In this document: positions 24,147-33,275 of the stretch, in pieces
How the letters are laid out: each line of letters begins with the position of its first letter
Numbering within the stretch: the stretch's first letter is position 1
Assembly: GCF_001618145.1 (NCBI RefSeq)
Contig: NZ_LQNF01000026.1
Span: 1-64,000 of the forward strand
Source of the DNA: Oceanobacillus damuensis
GTDB lineage: Bacteria > Bacillota > Bacilli > Bacillales > Amphibacillaceae
Direction of reading: 5' to 3'
DNA length: 64,000 nt
Notes under the pieces: model-generated
What the model saw: the letters and a program-made list of their open reading frames with translations, nothing else
What the model was told of the DNA's origin: nothing
The model's database searches: none
Position numbers and translations under genes: made by a program

Positions 24147-25448
24147 TTACTTGCTAAAACAAAACACTCTTCGTGGCCTTCCGCGAATCCCGGATTGTAT
24201 TTCACCGCATTGTTCGATAATTCCGGCCCTTTCCAGAAGGGTTACAATTCTCCGGCCGTTTCTATCTGTACTTTGCAGCCATCTTGATACATCCTGTGAG
24301 GTGAACTCGGGACGGTTGTATTGCCTCGAGTAGGCTGTTATTTTTGACACTACTCCTGGACTGACGCCACTATCCTGTATTTTTTGCTTCCACTCATCTC
24401 CAAGCTCAATCGTTTTATAAGCTATCGTTTCATTGCATGCATTCTTTGTAGTTATTTTCTGATCTTCATCAATGATGATGATCGATGTTGTTTCTTCTTC
24501 TCGCTGATTATGGAATCCATTTCTCACATTCTGCTCAGCCTGTGATACTGATTCACCGAAACCGATGGAAATCGTCAGCTGGATATCTTCCTGTCTCTTG
24601 ATATCATCTATACTTGTAAATAGCTCGGATTCCACATGTTCATCTATCTCTCCACGGGTCGTGAATATGAAAAATAATCCATCACCCATCTGCATTAATG
24701 AACCATTAACCTTTTCAGTCACGTGCAGCAGAGATCTTCTTAATTCCAGTTCTTTATGCTTTGTCTTAAACGAATAAGTTATGTCTTCTTCATTCGCATT
24801 GAATTCCACCTTACATCCAATTACTGCCATTTGAGCGTTTTTATAACGTGAAGATCGTGCACGCTCAATTAATAGTCGAAAGGACTGTTCAATAGATAAA
24901 TAGGAAGGAGTCACCCGATAGACTGGAATTCCAAGCTTCTTCAATGCGGAATAGGTTGCATTTATAAACGTTATGGCAACTTCTGATTCTCCCTTTTCGT
25001 ACAGCGCTTGATGGAAAGCTACCTGTTCCTCGTAATCCGAATAGCTTTGAAAAGGACGATTTCGATATTTTATATCATCCAGCTTGTAATAGGATACTAT
25101 TTTCTGGATTTCCTCATTTGTGATTGTATCCATGCTTATTTTTTTATACACCGTGTTTGCTTCCAGCTGGGCTTCCAGCAATGTGCCAAAAAACGTTGAA
25201 CCATTCATATTCGGGTAAATGGCATTGTCAGGAGAAATCAGTTTTTTTTCGAGTGCATAGGAATAATTCATTATTCCCGAAAAAAACCATTGATCAAAGC
25301 TAAGGGAATTGTTCTTTATAATTACATGAATATCTTCCAGCTTTTCATAAACGAAAGGAACGATATGTGTATCGCCAAATTCCTTGGCAACCGACATAAT
25401 TTGCTTAACAGAGTCAGCTGGTCCAATAACGCCAATTCTCACTTTCAT
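24147..25448 (-). CDS. Transcriptional regulator with degenerate nucleotide-cyclase-like domain and C-terminal HTH
   Basis: This protein of about 433 residues begins MKVRIGVIGPADSVKQIMSV, a small alpha/beta sensor-like region. A GGDEF/GTP-cyclohydrolase-III-like domain at about 225-335 (AVIGCKVEFNANEEDITYSF, then LTISIGFGESVSQAEQNVRNGF) follows, then a winged-helix region at about 375-433 (TSQDVSRWLQSTDRNGRRIV, GIRGRPRRVF). I start it at 25448: GGAGGAATAAT precedes this ATG and it follows the upstream stop by one base. It probably controls the amidohydrolase/AbgT genes. The exact family is not certain. Confidence 0.75.
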   Translation of the reverse strand: MKVRIGVIGPADSVKQIMSVAKEFGDTHIVPFVYEKLEDIHVIIKNNSLSFDQWFFSGIMNYSYALEKKLISPDNAIYPNMNGSTFFGTLLEAQLEANTVYKKISMDTITNEEIQKIVSYYKLDDIKYRNRPFQSYSDYEEQVAFHQALYEKGESEVAITFINATYSALKKLGIPVYRVTPSYLSIEQSFRLLIERARSSRYKNAQMAVIGCKVEFNANEEDITYSFKTKHKELELRRSLLHVTEKVNGSLMQMGDGLFFIFTTRGEIDEHVESELFTSIDDIKRQEDIQLTISIGFGESVSQAEQNVRNGFHNQREEETTSIIIIDEDQKITTKNACNETIAYKTIELGDEWKQKIQDSGVSPGVVSKITAYSRQYNRPEFTSQDVSRWLQSTDRNGRRIVTLLERAGIIEQCGEIQSGIRGRPRRVFCFSK

Positions 25449-25449
25449 A

Positions 25450-26697
25450 TTATTCCTCCATTTCCCTCTTGAGGAATTCTGCAATAACCTTCGTTCCATT
25501 TTCGAGGTTTTCAATGGAAGTATACTCGGATGGATGGTGACTGATGCCGTCTTTACAAGGGATAAAAATCAGTCCTGCTGGCCATTTGGAGGCCATATTC
25601 ATGACATCGTGTCCAGCGCCGCTATTCATGGAAAGGCTTTTGTAACCAATTGATTCACTCGCCTTTAGCAATTTATCATGCATGGCGTCATCCAGCATGA
25701 CAGAGTCGTTGTCGACAAGTGTGGCAACTTCAATCTCCACCGCTGCTTTAGTTGCCGATTCCATACAATAGCTTTTAACATTTTCAGCAAAATTTCGTTT
25801 CAGTCTATCATCAACACTGCGAATATCAATTCCAAGTTCAACTTCACCCGGAATAACATTCATCACATTCGGCTTAAGACGAATGGTACTTACTGTTGCA
25901 ACCAATGGATGCTCGCTATGTTCATTTACCTTTAAAGCTTCTTCCTGAACAAATGTCACGAGTGGAGCAATTGCTGCAAAAGCATCTTTTCTTCTATACA
26001 TTGGAGTGGTTCCAGTATGATTTGCCATCCCTTTTGCCGTTACTTTTAATCTGACTGGACAGGCAATTCCTTTAACAATGCCAATCGATGCGCCAGCGTT
26101 TTCCAATTCCATGCCCTGCTCAATATGCAGTTCCATAAAACTTTCCAGCTTTTCTGCTGGAACGGCAGCCTGATCGATTGTATTAAAATTAATTCCATAC
26201 GCTGTAATAGCCTGTTCGATTGAAATTCCGTCGCGGTCTTTTATTGCCGCCAGCTCTTGCTTATCCAGTATTTCGGAAATGGCTTTGCTCCCAATGGTAG
26301 AGACACCGAAGCGGGCTGACTCTTCTGAGATAAAACATATCACTGCTATATTCTTGGTTGGTTCAAACTTACTTGCCTGCAATTCTCTTATGGCTGCCAG
26401 AGCGGTTAGGACTCCTGCAGTGCCATCATAACCTCCACCCGAATCAACTGTATCCAAGTGGGAGCCTAAAGCAATCGTAGGAGCCAAGTCATCTACTTTC
26501 CACAGGGCCCACATATTTCCTGCAGCGTCCTGGTGTACATGCAAACCAAGTTCAGTGGCAACTTTCTCGAATTGAATATGTGCATCCTTTTCCTCTTTTG
26601 TATAACTGAGTCTGCTGAAACCTGCTGGTAATTCCATTTTGTCCGTTACATTCAGCTGAAGCAGTTTTTCTTCAAGCCAGGAACTCAAACTAGTCAA
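25450..26697 (-). CDS. M20-family Zn hydrolase, N-carbamoyl-amino-acid/allantoate amidohydrolase type
   Basis: This 415-residue cytoplasmic metalloenzyme of the HyuC/AllC branch hydrolyses N-carbamoyl or ureido amides. Metal ligands and motifs visible: GSHLDTV, GGGYDGTAGV, CFISEESARFG, MELHIEQG and GAGHDVMNMA. The length is normal for the family. It overlaps the gene before it by eight bases. Substrate cannot be decided from sequence. Confidence 0.88.
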   Translation of the reverse strand: MTSLSSWLEEKLLQLNVTDKMELPAGFSRLSYTKEEKDAHIQFEKVATELGLHVHQDAAGNMWALWKVDDLAPTIALGSHLDTVDSGGGYDGTAGVLTALAAIRELQASKFEPTKNIAVICFISEESARFGVSTIGSKAISEILDKQELAAIKDRDGISIEQAITAYGINFNTIDQAAVPAEKLESFMELHIEQGMELENAGASIGIVKGIACPVRLKVTAKGMANHTGTTPMYRRKDAFAAIAPLVTFVQEEALKVNEHSEHPLVATVSTIRLKPNVMNVIPGEVELGIDIRSVDDRLKRNFAENVKSYCMESATKAAVEIEVATLVDNDSVMLDDAMHDKLLKASESIGYKSLSMNSGAGHDVMNMASKWPAGLIFIPCKDGISHHPSEYTSIENLENGTKVIAEFLKREMEE

Positions 26698-27985
26698 TTT
26701 GCGATCCTCCTTTAATTATTTTCACAAATGTCTCCAGTGCAACTGGTAAAGCATCTTCCTGAAAATCGAATGCTGGATTATGATGCGGGTATTTTAGTTC
26801 TGTTCCAAATAACATGTAGGTTGCTTTCCCGCCATGCTGTTGCACCCGGTTCATCATGAAGCTTGCGTCCTCTGAACCGGAAACCTGTGCTTCCGGAATA
26901 ACTTCCTTTACATATTCACCTGATTGACAGGCATGTTGAATGAACGGGATAAGCTCTTCACTGCAAACCATTTCTTCGGTAACACCAACAGGAGTTATTT
27001 CACATTGAACGTTATGCATATCTGCTGCCGCTTGGATAATTCGTTCAGCTTCACGCAGCATATAATCGTTGATTTCCTGTGTTTCTCCACGGGTTTCAAT
27101 TTCCATATATGCTTCCCCCGGGATAATATTCCTTCCAGTGCCAGCAACAAGTTTCCCTACATTTATTCGGGTAATCCCGCCACTGTGGCGGGGGATGGCA
27201 TAAAGATTCGTTGCTGCCGCTGATGCTGCCAATAATGCATTCTTGCCTAACTCAGGATGCATTCCGGCATGAGAGGCGAAACCCGTTAATGCTACGTTTA
27301 TTTTTGAAGAGGCGAGAAAGCCTTTTGTCGTTGCAGCTATCGTACCAACTGGTAAGGATTGAATCCCGATATGACCACTGTAAAAATAATCGACTTCATC
27401 CAGCCAGCCTTTTTCAGTCATTGCCTTGGCTCCTCTGCCGCCTTCTTCTGCCGGCTGGAATAACAAGGTAAACTTTCCTTTTAATTTATCCTGATTGACT
27501 GCAATAAAGGAAGCTACTCCAAGCCCTATCGTCATGTGACCATCATGCCCGCACGCATGCATCACACCTTCGTTCGTTGAAGGAAATGCTTCACAGTAAG
27601 GGATATGCATTTCATCGGTTGATTCCTTAATTGGCAGGGCATCAATATCAAAACGAAAAGCGATATGATCGCCTGTTCTTCCAGTATCCCATGTAGCTAT
27701 AAGTCCAGTGAGCCCTCCACGCATTTTTGTCAGCCATGACTCCTCGACACCAGCTTCTAAAGCTGCATTTTCCTGTGCGATGAGATCTTTTGCTTCCGGG
27801 ACGCCCAATCTGGCTTCTCCATCCATTGCATCCTCCCCGAGATGCAACGTAAACCCAAGCTTCTCCAATTCTTTTCCAAGCCGATAGGTCGTAACATATT
27901 CCATAAACCCGAGTTCCGGATACTGATGAAAAGAGCGTCGCCATAAAACCAGCTGTTCTTCCAGGCGCTTTACAAAATCAGACAT
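26690..27985 (-). CDS. M20D amidohydrolase, AbgA/AbgB-like
   Basis: This 431-residue Zn-dependent amidohydrolase has M20D motifs RFDIDALPIKES, MHACGHDGHM, LFQPAEEGGRGA and GSEDASFMM. The extended N-terminal part with an insert (about 45-85) and the genomic link to an AbgT transporter resemble aminobenzoyl-glutamate hydrolase subunits. It is second in the operon, 12 bases after the first hydrolase gene. Confidence 0.87.
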   Translation of the reverse strand: MSDFVKRLEEQLVLWRRSFHQYPELGFMEYVTTYRLGKELEKLGFTLHLGEDAMDGEARLGVPEAKDLIAQENAALEAGVEESWLTKMRGGLTGLIATWDTGRTGDHIAFRFDIDALPIKESTDEMHIPYCEAFPSTNEGVMHACGHDGHMTIGLGVASFIAVNQDKLKGKFTLLFQPAEEGGRGAKAMTEKGWLDEVDYFYSGHIGIQSLPVGTIAATTKGFLASSKINVALTGFASHAGMHPELGKNALLAASAAATNLYAIPRHSGGITRINVGKLVAGTGRNIIPGEAYMEIETRGETQEINDYMLREAERIIQAAADMHNVQCEITPVGVTEEMVCSEELIPFIQHACQSGEYVKEVIPEAQVSGSEDASFMMNRVQQHGGKATYMLFGTELKYPHHNPAFDFQEDALPVALETFVKIIKGGSQID

Positions 27986-27997
27986 GTCAGCCCCTCC

Positions 27998-29194
27998 TTA
28001 TTCATTATTCAGTTCATGTAAAGCATCGATTGCAATTTGTACGAGAAGCTTTGTTCCTTCAGGCAATGCACGTTCATTCAATTTAAAATTCGCGTCATGC
28101 AGTGGTGCCTGATTTTCCTTGTCTTCCAATTGTGTACCAAGCCAAACAAATGCTCCTGGATATTGTTGCAAAAAGCGGCCAAAATCTTCCCCTGCCAGGG
28201 ATGGTTTATATGGCGGTGTTGCCTGTTCTCCAATTACCTTCTTTGCCGATTTTCTTGCAAGCTGCGCCCATTTTGGCGTGTTGATTGTAGCCGGATAACC
28301 ATCTATATATTCGATAACAGCTTTTGCTCCAAAGGCCTCTGCAATTTGTGTGGTGATGTTGAAGAAACGGTCCTTCAATTTCTCCCTGATTTCCAGATTG
28401 TACGTACGGATTGAACCTTGTAAGGTGACCTCTCTCGGAATAATATTTGGTACACTGCCTGCCTCCAGCATACTGATCGTAACTACCGATGCTTCCATTG
28501 GATCGAGATTTCTGCTTACGATTGTTTGCAGTGCCGTGATCAAATGTCCTGCCGCTACGACAGCATCACTTGTTTGATGAGGCATGCTCGCATGTCCGCC
28601 TCTGCCCTCCAATGTTATTTTAAAACGATCGGATGCACCCATTACTTCCCTGTCATGAACACCAATTGTGCCTGTCGGGATATATGGCCATACATGCTGG
28701 GCAAATATGGCGTCCGGTTTATATGTATCAAACACACCGTCTTCCATCATGACGCTTGCACCACCAACAGGGGATTCCTCTTCAGCAGGCTGAAACACCA
28801 AAAGTGCTGTTCCATGGATTTCATCCTGCATTTGCTTCAGTATCTTCCCTGCTCCAAGAAGCATTGCTGTATGGGCATCATGTCCACAGGCGTGCATTAC
28901 GTTCGGGTGTTTTGATACGAAATCGTGATCGTTTAATTCCTGAATCGGTAAGGCATCAATGTCTGCCCGTAACGCGACAGTTTTACCCGGATTTCTTCCT
29001 TTAATGATTCCAAGTACGCCATGTACAGCATATCCGGTTTCAAATGGGATTCCGTATTCCTTTAACTTTTGCTGAATGAATGCAGAGGTCTTTTTCTCCT
29101 GATTGCTTAGTTCTGGATATTGATGCAAATGGCGGCGCATCGCTATCACTTCTTCTGTTATTTCCTCTATGCAAGTTGTCAGCTCATGCTGCAT
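27998..29194 (-). CDS. M20D amidohydrolase (N-acyl/IAA-amino-acid hydrolase type)
   Basis: This 398-residue Zn-dependent amidohydrolase is the promoter-proximal gene of the operon. Motifs: LRADIDALPIQEL, MHACGHDAHTAML, VFQPAEEESPVGG, RGGHASMPHQT and LAGEDFGRFL. Relatives release amino acids from N-acyl conjugates. A SigmaA-type promoter, a tandem repeat at its start site and a CodY-like box lie upstream. Confidence 0.88.
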   Translation of the reverse strand: MQHELTTCIEEITEEVIAMRRHLHQYPELSNQEKKTSAFIQQKLKEYGIPFETGYAVHGVLGIIKGRNPGKTVALRADIDALPIQELNDHDFVSKHPNVMHACGHDAHTAMLLGAGKILKQMQDEIHGTALLVFQPAEEESPVGGASVMMEDGVFDTYKPDAIFAQHVWPYIPTGTIGVHDREVMGASDRFKITLEGRGGHASMPHQTSDAVVAAGHLITALQTIVSRNLDPMEASVVTISMLEAGSVPNIIPREVTLQGSIRTYNLEIREKLKDRFFNITTQIAEAFGAKAVIEYIDGYPATINTPKWAQLARKSAKKVIGEQATPPYKPSLAGEDFGRFLQQYPGAFVWLGTQLEDKENQAPLHDANFKLNERALPEGTKLLVQIAIDALHELNNE

Positions 29195-29238
29195 GTAAAA
29201 CCCTCCAAAAATTTAATGCCTTTATTAACGGAAATATT

Positions 29239-29260
29239 CCTTAAATGGTCCTTAAAATGG
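29239..29260. promoter_or_regulatory. Tandem repeat operator candidate (CCTTAAATGG / CCTTAAAATGG)
   Basis: Two near-identical direct repeats, separated by one T, lie just downstream of the -10 box of the amidohydrolase operon, covering the expected transcription start. A repressor site here would block initiation. The operon's own regulator (24147-25448) is the natural candidate. Confidence 0.45.
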
Positions 29261-29289
29261 ATTATACATAAAACTTCTTATTTTGTACA
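29261..29289 (-). promoter_or_regulatory. SigmaA promoter of the amidohydrolase operon
   Basis: On the - strand TGTACA, 17 bases, then TATAAT preceded by TG. The -10 box lies about 65 bp upstream of the first hydrolase start codon. Confidence 0.6.
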
Positions 29290-29290
29290 C

Positions 29291-29305
29291 CATTTTTAGA
29301 AAATT
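29291..29305. promoter_or_regulatory. CodY-like box
   Basis: CATTTTTAGAAAATT matches the known CodY consensus AATTTTCWGAAAATT at 13 of 15 positions and abuts the -35 box of the amidohydrolase promoter. Control of amino-acid salvage by CodY would make sense. It is a by-eye match in AT-rich DNA. Confidence 0.4.
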
Positions 29306-29407
29306 TGTTATATGGAAATATAAGTAAACTGATAAGGATTAACTTTATGTTTTATTAAATAATAAGGTGGGAAAAATAAAATATAAAGTTAAAAAGGAGT
29401 TTTTCAG

Positions 29408-29614
29408 ATGAGAACCTATAGTGTTACACCAAATGTAGATGCATCCGCATGGTTTGTTAAATTGGAGGATGTTGTCCCTGAAGATGTTTATGATACAAAA
29501 TCCGAAGCAATTGAAGTTGCTGAACAACTGGCAAAGGAAAATACGCCAAGTATTGTGGAAATACTCGATAAAGACCATCATGTAATCGAAGAAAGAAGAT
29601 TTAAAGGCTTATAA
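29408..29614 (+). CDS. DUF2188 family protein
   Basis: This 68-residue protein reads YSVTPNVDASAWFVKLEDV, a central helix rich in Glu (YDTKSEAIEVAEQLAKEN) and IVEILDKDHHVIEERRF. This beta-alpha-beta pattern with an aromatic W-V-K is the DUF2188 type, of unknown role. AAAAAGGAG precedes the start. It is a monocistronic gene. Confidence 0.82.
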   Translation: MRTYSVTPNVDASAWFVKLEDVVPEDVYDTKSEAIEVAEQLAKENTPSIVEILDKDHHVIEERRFKGL

Positions 29615-29663
29615 GTTGCCTCTGGAAGGTGTTCCTTTTAATTGCAGTGGTCAACGAAACGCG

Positions 29664-29755
29664 AACTATGGCAAATAAATTGTGAACTATGGTTTTTTCA
29701 TATAAAACTATGGGTTATTTTCTGTGAACTTTGGCTATTGCCGCATAAACTATGG
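29664..29755. repeat. Five AACTATGG motifs at an exact 21-bp period
   Basis: AACTATGG starts at 29664, 29685, 29706, 29727 (as AACTTTGG) and 29748, each exactly 21 bp apart. The 13 bases between copies are mostly unrelated, although TGTG or ATA often precedes the motif. The 21-bp spacing equals two helical turns, placing all copies on one face of DNA. The array lies between the DUF2188 stop and the topB terminator. Confidence 0.85.
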
Positions 29756-29764
29756 CATTTCAGG

Positions 29765-29809
29765 AAAACAGGGAAAACCTCATCAAGTTGATGAGATTTC
29801 CCCTGTTTT
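29765..29809 (-). terminator. topB terminator
   Basis: A long imperfect hairpin (AAAACAGGG ... CCTCATCAA / TTGATGAG ... CCCTGTTTT) immediately follows the topB stop on the - strand. Confidence 0.75.
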
Positions 29810-29811
29810 AA

Positions 29812-31980
29812 TTATTTCTTCAATTTGGCCAATGCATCTGCCAGTGCATTATTTTTAAAGCCATCATCCTGTTTTTTCAAATATTTATTCACATCTTTTT
29901 TCGATACCTTATGTTTCTTCTCATTCTGTTTGCGGGCGTTGAACGCGGATAGTTTTTCCCTGTGTCCGCATTTACACATAAACATTTGGCCTTCTCCTTC
30001 ACCACGGAGTTCCAGACGCTTATGGCAATTTGGACAGCGGGCATTCGTTTGTTTGGCAATATTCTTTTTCGTGCCGCAGGATCTGTCCTGGCAAACGAGT
30101 TTGCGGCCGTGTTTATTTTTGATTTCCAGCATGAGTTTTCCACAAGATGGACATTTCGTGCCTGTCATATTGTCATGTTTGAATTTTTCATCACTATTTT
30201 TAATTTCATTGACCGCTGCTGTCGTATAGGCTTTAATTTCCGAGATGAATTTTTCTTTTTTCAGTTTACCGTCCGCAATCAGCGCAAGCTTCTGTTCCCA
30301 TTCAGCGGTTAATGCCGGTGAACGCAAATCTTCCGGCACAAGATCAAGCAGCTGTCGGCCGGTTGAGGTCAGGTAAATATACTTGCCCTTCTGCTCCATG
30401 TACATGTTATTAAAAAGCTTTTCAATAATATCGGCACGCGTTGCCACTGTCCCAATGCCACCTGTTTTATTGATTGTGCTTGCCAAATGCTTCTCCTCTG
30501 TATTCATGTAACGGACAGGGTTTTCCATTGCCTGTAGAAGTGCACCTTCCGTAAATCGCTCCGGTGGCTTTGTTTCTCCCTCTGTTATGGAAATACGGAC
30601 ATCTGTAAATTCATCACCTTTGTTGATAATCGGTAAACGTTGATCATCATGCTTATCCTCATCTGTAATGTTGTGATAGATTTCCTTCCAGCCCTGTTTT
30701 TTGATTACTTTTCCTTTTGCAGTGAAACGTTCTTTGCCAATTTCGGCAGTGATCGTTGTTTGCTCGTATTCATAAGCATCGGACAATACAGCGAGGAATC
30801 GTTTGACAACAAGGTCATAAATTTTCCGCTCCCTGTCATCCAAATCGGCCAAAATTACGGACTCCTCGGTTGGGATGATTGCATGGTGATCGGAAACTTT
30901 CGCATTATCGACAACAGCTTTGGAAAGCTTTAAGTCTTTTCGCAAAATCTTCGCTGCACTCTTGGAATATTCATCCACACCACATGCGCTTACACGGTCC
31001 TTTAAAGTAGGAACGATATCCGTGGAAATCACACGGGAGTCGGTTCTTGGATATGTTAATACTTTATGCTGTTCATACAGCTTCTGCATAATGGACAATG
31101 TCTGTTTTCCGGAGAAATTGAAAATCCGGTTGGCATCACGCTGAAGCTCTGTTAAATCATATAGCTGCGGTGCAAATTTTTTCTTATGGGTCTTATCAAC
31201 CTGAATAACTTTTGCTGATTTGTTTTTCAGTTCACCGATTAATGCATCCGCTTTTTCCTTGGAAAAGATGCGAGAATTATTTTTTCCATCCTGCCAGATG
31301 AGTTTGAATCCTTTATTCGTTTTTGCTTCAATACCGTAAAATTTCTTCGGCTTGAATTCCTTGATTTCTTGCTCCCTCGCAGCAATCATAGCAAGTGTCG
31401 GAGTCTGTACCCTACCACTGGAAAGCTGGGCATTATGCTTTGTCGTCAGTGCTCGTGTTGCATTCAAACCTACATACCAGTCTGCTTCGGAACGGGCGAC
31501 GGCAGATTCATAAAGATGAATGTAGTTAGATCCTTCTTTAAGATTTTTAAACCCATCACGGATTGCTTTATCTGTAACAGAGGAGATCCATAAACGTTTG
31601 ACCGGCTTTTTCACGCGCGCTTTTTCCAAAATCCATCTGGCTACCAGTTCGCCTTCACGTCCTGCATCCGTTGCGATGACAATTTCTTTGACATCGTTAC
31701 GGCTCAGCTGGGTCTTAACCGCACTGAATTGTTTTCCTGTCTTTTTAATAACGACAAGTCTTAAATCACGTGGTAGCATGGGCAGGTCTTCCATACGCCA
31801 TGTTTTGTATTTATCATCATATGACTCCGGGTCTGCCAGTGTAACCAAATGTCCAAGTGCCCATGTGACAATGTATTTTGAACCTTCCAGATAGCCATTT
31901 CCTTTTTTATTGCATCCAAGCACTCTCGCAATATCACGGCCAACGGAAGGTTTTTCTGCTAAAACAACGATTTTACTCAT
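29812..31980 (-). CDS. topB: DNA topoisomerase III
   Basis: This type IA topoisomerase of about 722 residues relaxes and decatenates DNA. The TOPRIM domain begins VVLAEKPSVGRDIARVLG and has TDAGREGELVARW. The active-site Tyr is in VLTYPRTDSRVI. C-terminal zinc-ribbon motifs CPSCGKLM ... CQDRSCG and CPNCHKRL ... CKCG follow, then a Lys-rich tail. I start it at 31980 (MSKIVVLAEKPS), where GAGAGGA lies at proper spacing; the frame extends eight residues further without support. Confidence 0.93.
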   Translation of the reverse strand: MSKIVVLAEKPSVGRDIARVLGCNKKGNGYLEGSKYIVTWALGHLVTLADPESYDDKYKTWRMEDLPMLPRDLRLVVIKKTGKQFSAVKTQLSRNDVKEIVIATDAGREGELVARWILEKARVKKPVKRLWISSVTDKAIRDGFKNLKEGSNYIHLYESAVARSEADWYVGLNATRALTTKHNAQLSSGRVQTPTLAMIAAREQEIKEFKPKKFYGIEAKTNKGFKLIWQDGKNNSRIFSKEKADALIGELKNKSAKVIQVDKTHKKKFAPQLYDLTELQRDANRIFNFSGKQTLSIMQKLYEQHKVLTYPRTDSRVISTDIVPTLKDRVSACGVDEYSKSAAKILRKDLKLSKAVVDNAKVSDHHAIIPTEESVILADLDDRERKIYDLVVKRFLAVLSDAYEYEQTTITAEIGKERFTAKGKVIKKQGWKEIYHNITDEDKHDDQRLPIINKGDEFTDVRISITEGETKPPERFTEGALLQAMENPVRYMNTEEKHLASTINKTGGIGTVATRADIIEKLFNNMYMEQKGKYIYLTSTGRQLLDLVPEDLRSPALTAEWEQKLALIADGKLKKEKFISEIKAYTTAAVNEIKNSDEKFKHDNMTGTKCPSCGKLMLEIKNKHGRKLVCQDRSCGTKKNIAKQTNARCPNCHKRLELRGEGEGQMFMCKCGHREKLSAFNARKQNEKKHKVSKKDVNKYLKKQDDGFKNNALADALAKLKK

Positions 31981-32134
31981 TTCTTTAAAATCCTCTCTTT
32001 TCATCTTAAAACTTCTACTGTTACTTTAACACATCCTGTGCATACAGTGCAGTATTGCATTCCCGATTACAGGCACAACAGATGTTCAAATACCATACAC
32101 TATAATCTAGAATCTCATAAAGAGGATGTTTAGG

Positions 32135-32764
32135 ATGCTCTATTATACTGGGTTGCTATTATTAGTTACAGCAGTTAGTCTGGATGGTTTCGGTGTTGGA
32201 ATTACGTATGGTATCCGTAAAATAAAAGTACCTGCCATCGCTTTACTGATTATCATGTTATGCTCAGGCCTCATTGTATACACATCGATGGTTGTCGGTG
32301 ACTTCATCAGTATTTTTATTTCACAGAAATCAGCAAAAATCCTTGGAGGATCCATCTTAATAACATTAGGTTTATTTTCTCTTATAAATATTATTAGATC
32401 CAGATTGGAAGAGCCTCAAATGGAGCTTCCAGAAAAAGGTTCTACGACAAGAATCCATGATATAAAAACGGTGATCACGACACCTGACAATGCCGACTTG
32501 GACCGTTCTGGAATTATATCTGCAGGTGAAGCGTTTCTGCTCGGGCTTGCTTTGGCACTGGATGCATTTGGAGCCGGAATTGGTGCTTCCATGCTAGGTT
32601 ATCCCCCATTAATCACAGCCTTCATGACAGCATGCATGAGCGGTTTTTTCTTGAATTTCGGTATGAGACTTGGGATTTTCCTTTCACGGAATGAAAAGCT
32701 GCAGCGCTTGACCTTTCTGCCGCCAACGCTGCTGATCGGCATTGGAATACTGAATTTGATGTAA
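32135..32764 (+). CDS. ytaF: Sporulation-associated membrane protein YtaF (MntP-like fold)
   Basis: This multi-spanning membrane protein of about 209 residues has two homologous halves. Each contains an Asp in a hydrophobic helix (TAVSLDGFGVGITYG and LALALDAFGAGIGAS), as in the MntP/YtaF family. It is separated by a hydrophilic loop. B. subtilis YtaF is sporulation-linked; its transport role is unproven. AAAGAGG supports ATG 32135 better than 32126. TATAAT at 32101-32106 lies upstream. Confidence 0.85.
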   Translation: MLYYTGLLLLVTAVSLDGFGVGITYGIRKIKVPAIALLIIMLCSGLIVYTSMVVGDFISIFISQKSAKILGGSILITLGLFSLINIIRSRLEEPQMELPEKGSTTRIHDIKTVITTPDNADLDRSGIISAGEAFLLGLALALDAFGAGIGASMLGYPPLITAFMTACMSGFFLNFGMRLGIFLSRNEKLQRLTFLPPTLLIGIGILNLM

Positions 32765-32964
32765 AACGTTCAACTCAATTTTCACAGACCTGGGTTGGTA
32801 AATAAGCATGAGTGAATTAAGAGGGCTAAGTTAACCGGGAATTAAGTTCATACACAGTCTGTACACTAGGCTGTTTCATTCATTTTGCTGCTTTTTATCA
32901 TCGGATTTAATATAAAATGCGAAGTAACTGTAGATTTATTCCCGAAAAACGTGCTTATGCTGCC

Positions 32965-33091
32965 GTCCGGGATCACTCCGGGCGGAGGCTTTCCGCGGGC
33001 ACGGCCTCAGCCTCCTCGAGCAAAACCACTCTGCGGGGTCTTCGGACACGTGCTATTCCCGCAGGAGTCACCGCCCGGAGCGATCCCGGAC
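32965..33091. repeat. Palindromic Bacillaceae repeat element, copy A
   Basis: This 127-bp GC-rich element is bounded by 21-bp inverted arms (32965-32985 and 33071-33091) that match at 20 positions. The interior, read on the - strand, contains GACTCCTGCGGGAA and CCGCGGAAAGC, words shared with element B. It lies in the 690-bp space between ytaF and the SDR gene, in opposite orientation to B. It has no coding potential I trust. Confidence 0.8.
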
Positions 33092-33157
33092 TGGTGTAGT
33101 TGTAAGATGTTATTTTAGCTGTTATATATGAAATAATAATAAGCAATCTTCTAACCA

Positions 33158-33275
33158 GCTCGGGGAAATACACGGAGACTCCTGCGGGAAGAGAGGCATA
33201 GGTGAGACACTGAAATGCGTTAGCATGAAGGGGCTCACCAGCCGCCCGTGGAAAGCGCAGTGTATTTCCCCGAGC
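33158..33275. repeat. Palindromic Bacillaceae repeat element, copy B
   Basis: This 118-bp element is bounded by perfect 16-bp inverted arms (GCTCGGGGAAATACAC / GTGTATTTCCCCGAGC). It contains GACTCCTGCGGGAA and GTGGAAAGCGC. A truncated copy is at 39-71. Such elements are scattered in intergenic regions of Bacillaceae; the transcript would fold into one long hairpin. Confidence 0.8.

Noticed and set aside
29664-29755. CRISPR array
   Set aside because: Repeats are only 8-9 bp, spacers 12-13 bp, and no cas genes are nearby. The 21-bp period does not fit any CRISPR type.
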